Of a stretch of 64,000 nt of DNA, positions 63,421-64,000 are shown piece by piece. Each line of letters starts with the position of its first letter. Within the stretch, counting starts at the first letter, position 1. The translations under genes and the position numbers were made by a program. The stretch spans positions 2,790,001-2,854,000 of the forward strand of contig NZ_CP021455.1 in assembly GCF_002158865.1 (NCBI RefSeq), in the 5' to 3' direction. This stretch comes from Comamonas serinivorans (GTDB lineage: Bacteria; Pseudomonadota; Gammaproteobacteria; Burkholderiales; Burkholderiaceae_C). The notes below the pieces were generated by a model. The model ran no database searches, was not told where the DNA came from, and saw only the letters and a program-made list of their open reading frames with translations.

Positions 63421-63472
63421 GGGGTATCACCTCAATCCCGTCATCATCAAAACGGAAATCGAACCATACCCC
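63421..63472 (+). repeat. Palindromic intergenic element, copy 15
   Basis: The outer arms GGGGTAT and ATACCCC pair perfectly. The inner part CCCGTCATCATCAAAACGG has arms CCGT and ACGG. It lies 11 nt upstream of the rdgB start codon, unlike most copies, which follow a stop. Arm asymmetry (GATAC against CATAC) gives plus orientation. Confidence 0.82.
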
Positions 63473-63773
63473 TTCATTCATGCACATCATCGTGGCCGTG
63501 CACAGTCACGGCAGAGCGCCATTGTCCAACAGCGGCGCGATCGGGTCCGCCAGCACTGCCGCGGCGTCCGCCCCGGGCCTGCGGCCTTCACGCCCGCACC
63601 GGGTCACAGCCGGCGCGACGCGGGGCTTGCAGCGGACCGACGCACAGGCCTGCCTTGCGTGGCCTGTCTGCCACAGGAGGAGCGTGCTCAGGTGCGCCTC
63701 GATCATCACCAGCTTGCGGATCTTGCGCACTTCGTGCCCGCGACTTCGGCCAGCCGAGCTGTGGTGGCGTACG
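63473..63773. other. Gap without a supported gene
   Basis: About 300 bases between element copy 15 and the partial gene at the right edge. A small hairpin (CCGTG, CACAGT, CACGG) is near 63497-63512. A short minus-strand frame starting MRKIRKLVMIEAHLSTLLLW reads like a protein start but decays into Arg/Ala-rich sequence; I do not call it. Confidence 0.35.
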
Positions 63774-64000
63774 TCACCCGCCCAGGCCCATCAGCGACAG
63801 GCGCAGGCCCAGCACCTCGTTCGCCGGGACGACGCGGGCATCGGCCGCCGCCTGGCCTTCGGCCGTCCACAGCCACGGCGCGAAGCTCCAGCTCTGGTCA
63901 AAGGCCGGGGCGGGCTGCGCCAGGGCAGCAGCGGCCGCGGGCGCCTGCACGCTGGCATAGAGAGCGTCCCACTCGCCCGTCAGGCACCAGCTGACGAAGG
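63774..64000 (-). CDS. Partial gene of unknown function, 3' end
   Basis: A minus-strand open frame that enters from the right edge and stops at 63774. The visible 74 residues include FVSWCLTGEWDALYASVQAP, FDQSWSFAPWLWTAEGQAAA and VVPANEVLGLRLSLMGLGG. The bias toward G/C in third positions and the absence of stops support coding. It is Ala- and Trp-rich, with no domain I recognise. The start lies outside the window. Confidence 0.55.
   Translation of the reverse strand, partial: FVSWCLTGEWDALYASVQAPAAAAALAQPAPAFDQSWSFAPWLWTAEGQAAADARVVPANEVLGLRLSLMGLGG

Overview
The window is GC-rich (roughly two thirds G+C by eye), densely packed with genes, and has few long gaps. Gene content points to a betaproteobacterium of the Burkholderiales, most likely Comamonadaceae. 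The evidence is the thiD-hemL pair, a Bug-family (tripartite tricarboxylate type) solute receptor, a fused DUF3683 FAD/Fe-S dehydrogenase, DUF4148, the rdgB-hemW pair and a PiuC/PepSY/DUF2271/DUF4198/ApbE cluster. The genus cannot be fixed from sequence alone. I saw no tRNA, rRNA, insertion sequence, prophage or CRISPR array.

Layout. 0-5.3 kb: thiD end, hemL, lldD, a small secreted protein and a Y-family polymerase. 5.6-11.2 kb: a six-gene, tightly coupled operon that looks like an unusual surface-fibre system (outer-membrane barrel with a C-terminal SdrD-B-like domain, three subunit-like proteins sharing a C-terminal signature, one accessory protein, one chaperone-like protein). 11.3-16.3 kb: livKHMGF branched-chain amino acid ABC transporter. 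16.7-19.1 kb: a frameshifted unknown gene and an FMN-dependent hydroxyacid oxidase. 19.3-25.1 kb: an iron/flavin reduction cluster read divergently from piuC around a Fur-like box, followed by pagL. 26-28.6 kb: hslO, a gamma carbonic anhydrase-like gene and a DUF455 gene. 28.8-36.9 kb: a seven-gene exopolysaccharide operon (GT2 synthase, bactofilin-like protein, alpha/alpha-barrel protein, CE4-like deacetylase, WecB, YaiO-type barrel, membrane protein), almost all with 4-nt ATGA overlaps. 36.9-45.4 kb: a minus-strand run with valine and fatty-acid catabolism genes (acyl-CoA ligase, mmsB, acyl-CoA dehydrogenase, mmsA) mixed with a DyP peroxidase and small genes, opposite a LysR gene with a palindromic operator. 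46.7-52.7 kb: a solitary Anbu proteasome-like protease, an alpha/beta hydrolase and a 1301-residue dehydrogenase. 53-54 kb: rpoH behind a perfect CIRCE element. 54.3-64 kb: MFS transporter, Bug receptor, HEAT-like protein, DUF4148 protein, Crp/Fnr regulator, hemW, rdgB and the end of an unidentified gene.

The most striking feature is not a gene. Fifteen copies of a 50-58 bp palindromic element lie in intergenic gaps across the window, about one per 4 kb. Each has an outer stem (GTAT...ATAC, with covarying flanking bases), an inner stem usually of the CCGTT/AACGG type and a short loop. Most sit within about 15 nt of a stop codon, and every copy with unequal arms points the same way whatever the strand of its neighbours. 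I do not recognise this family. Together with the fibre operon and the polysaccharide operon, it is the best candidate here for something undescribed.
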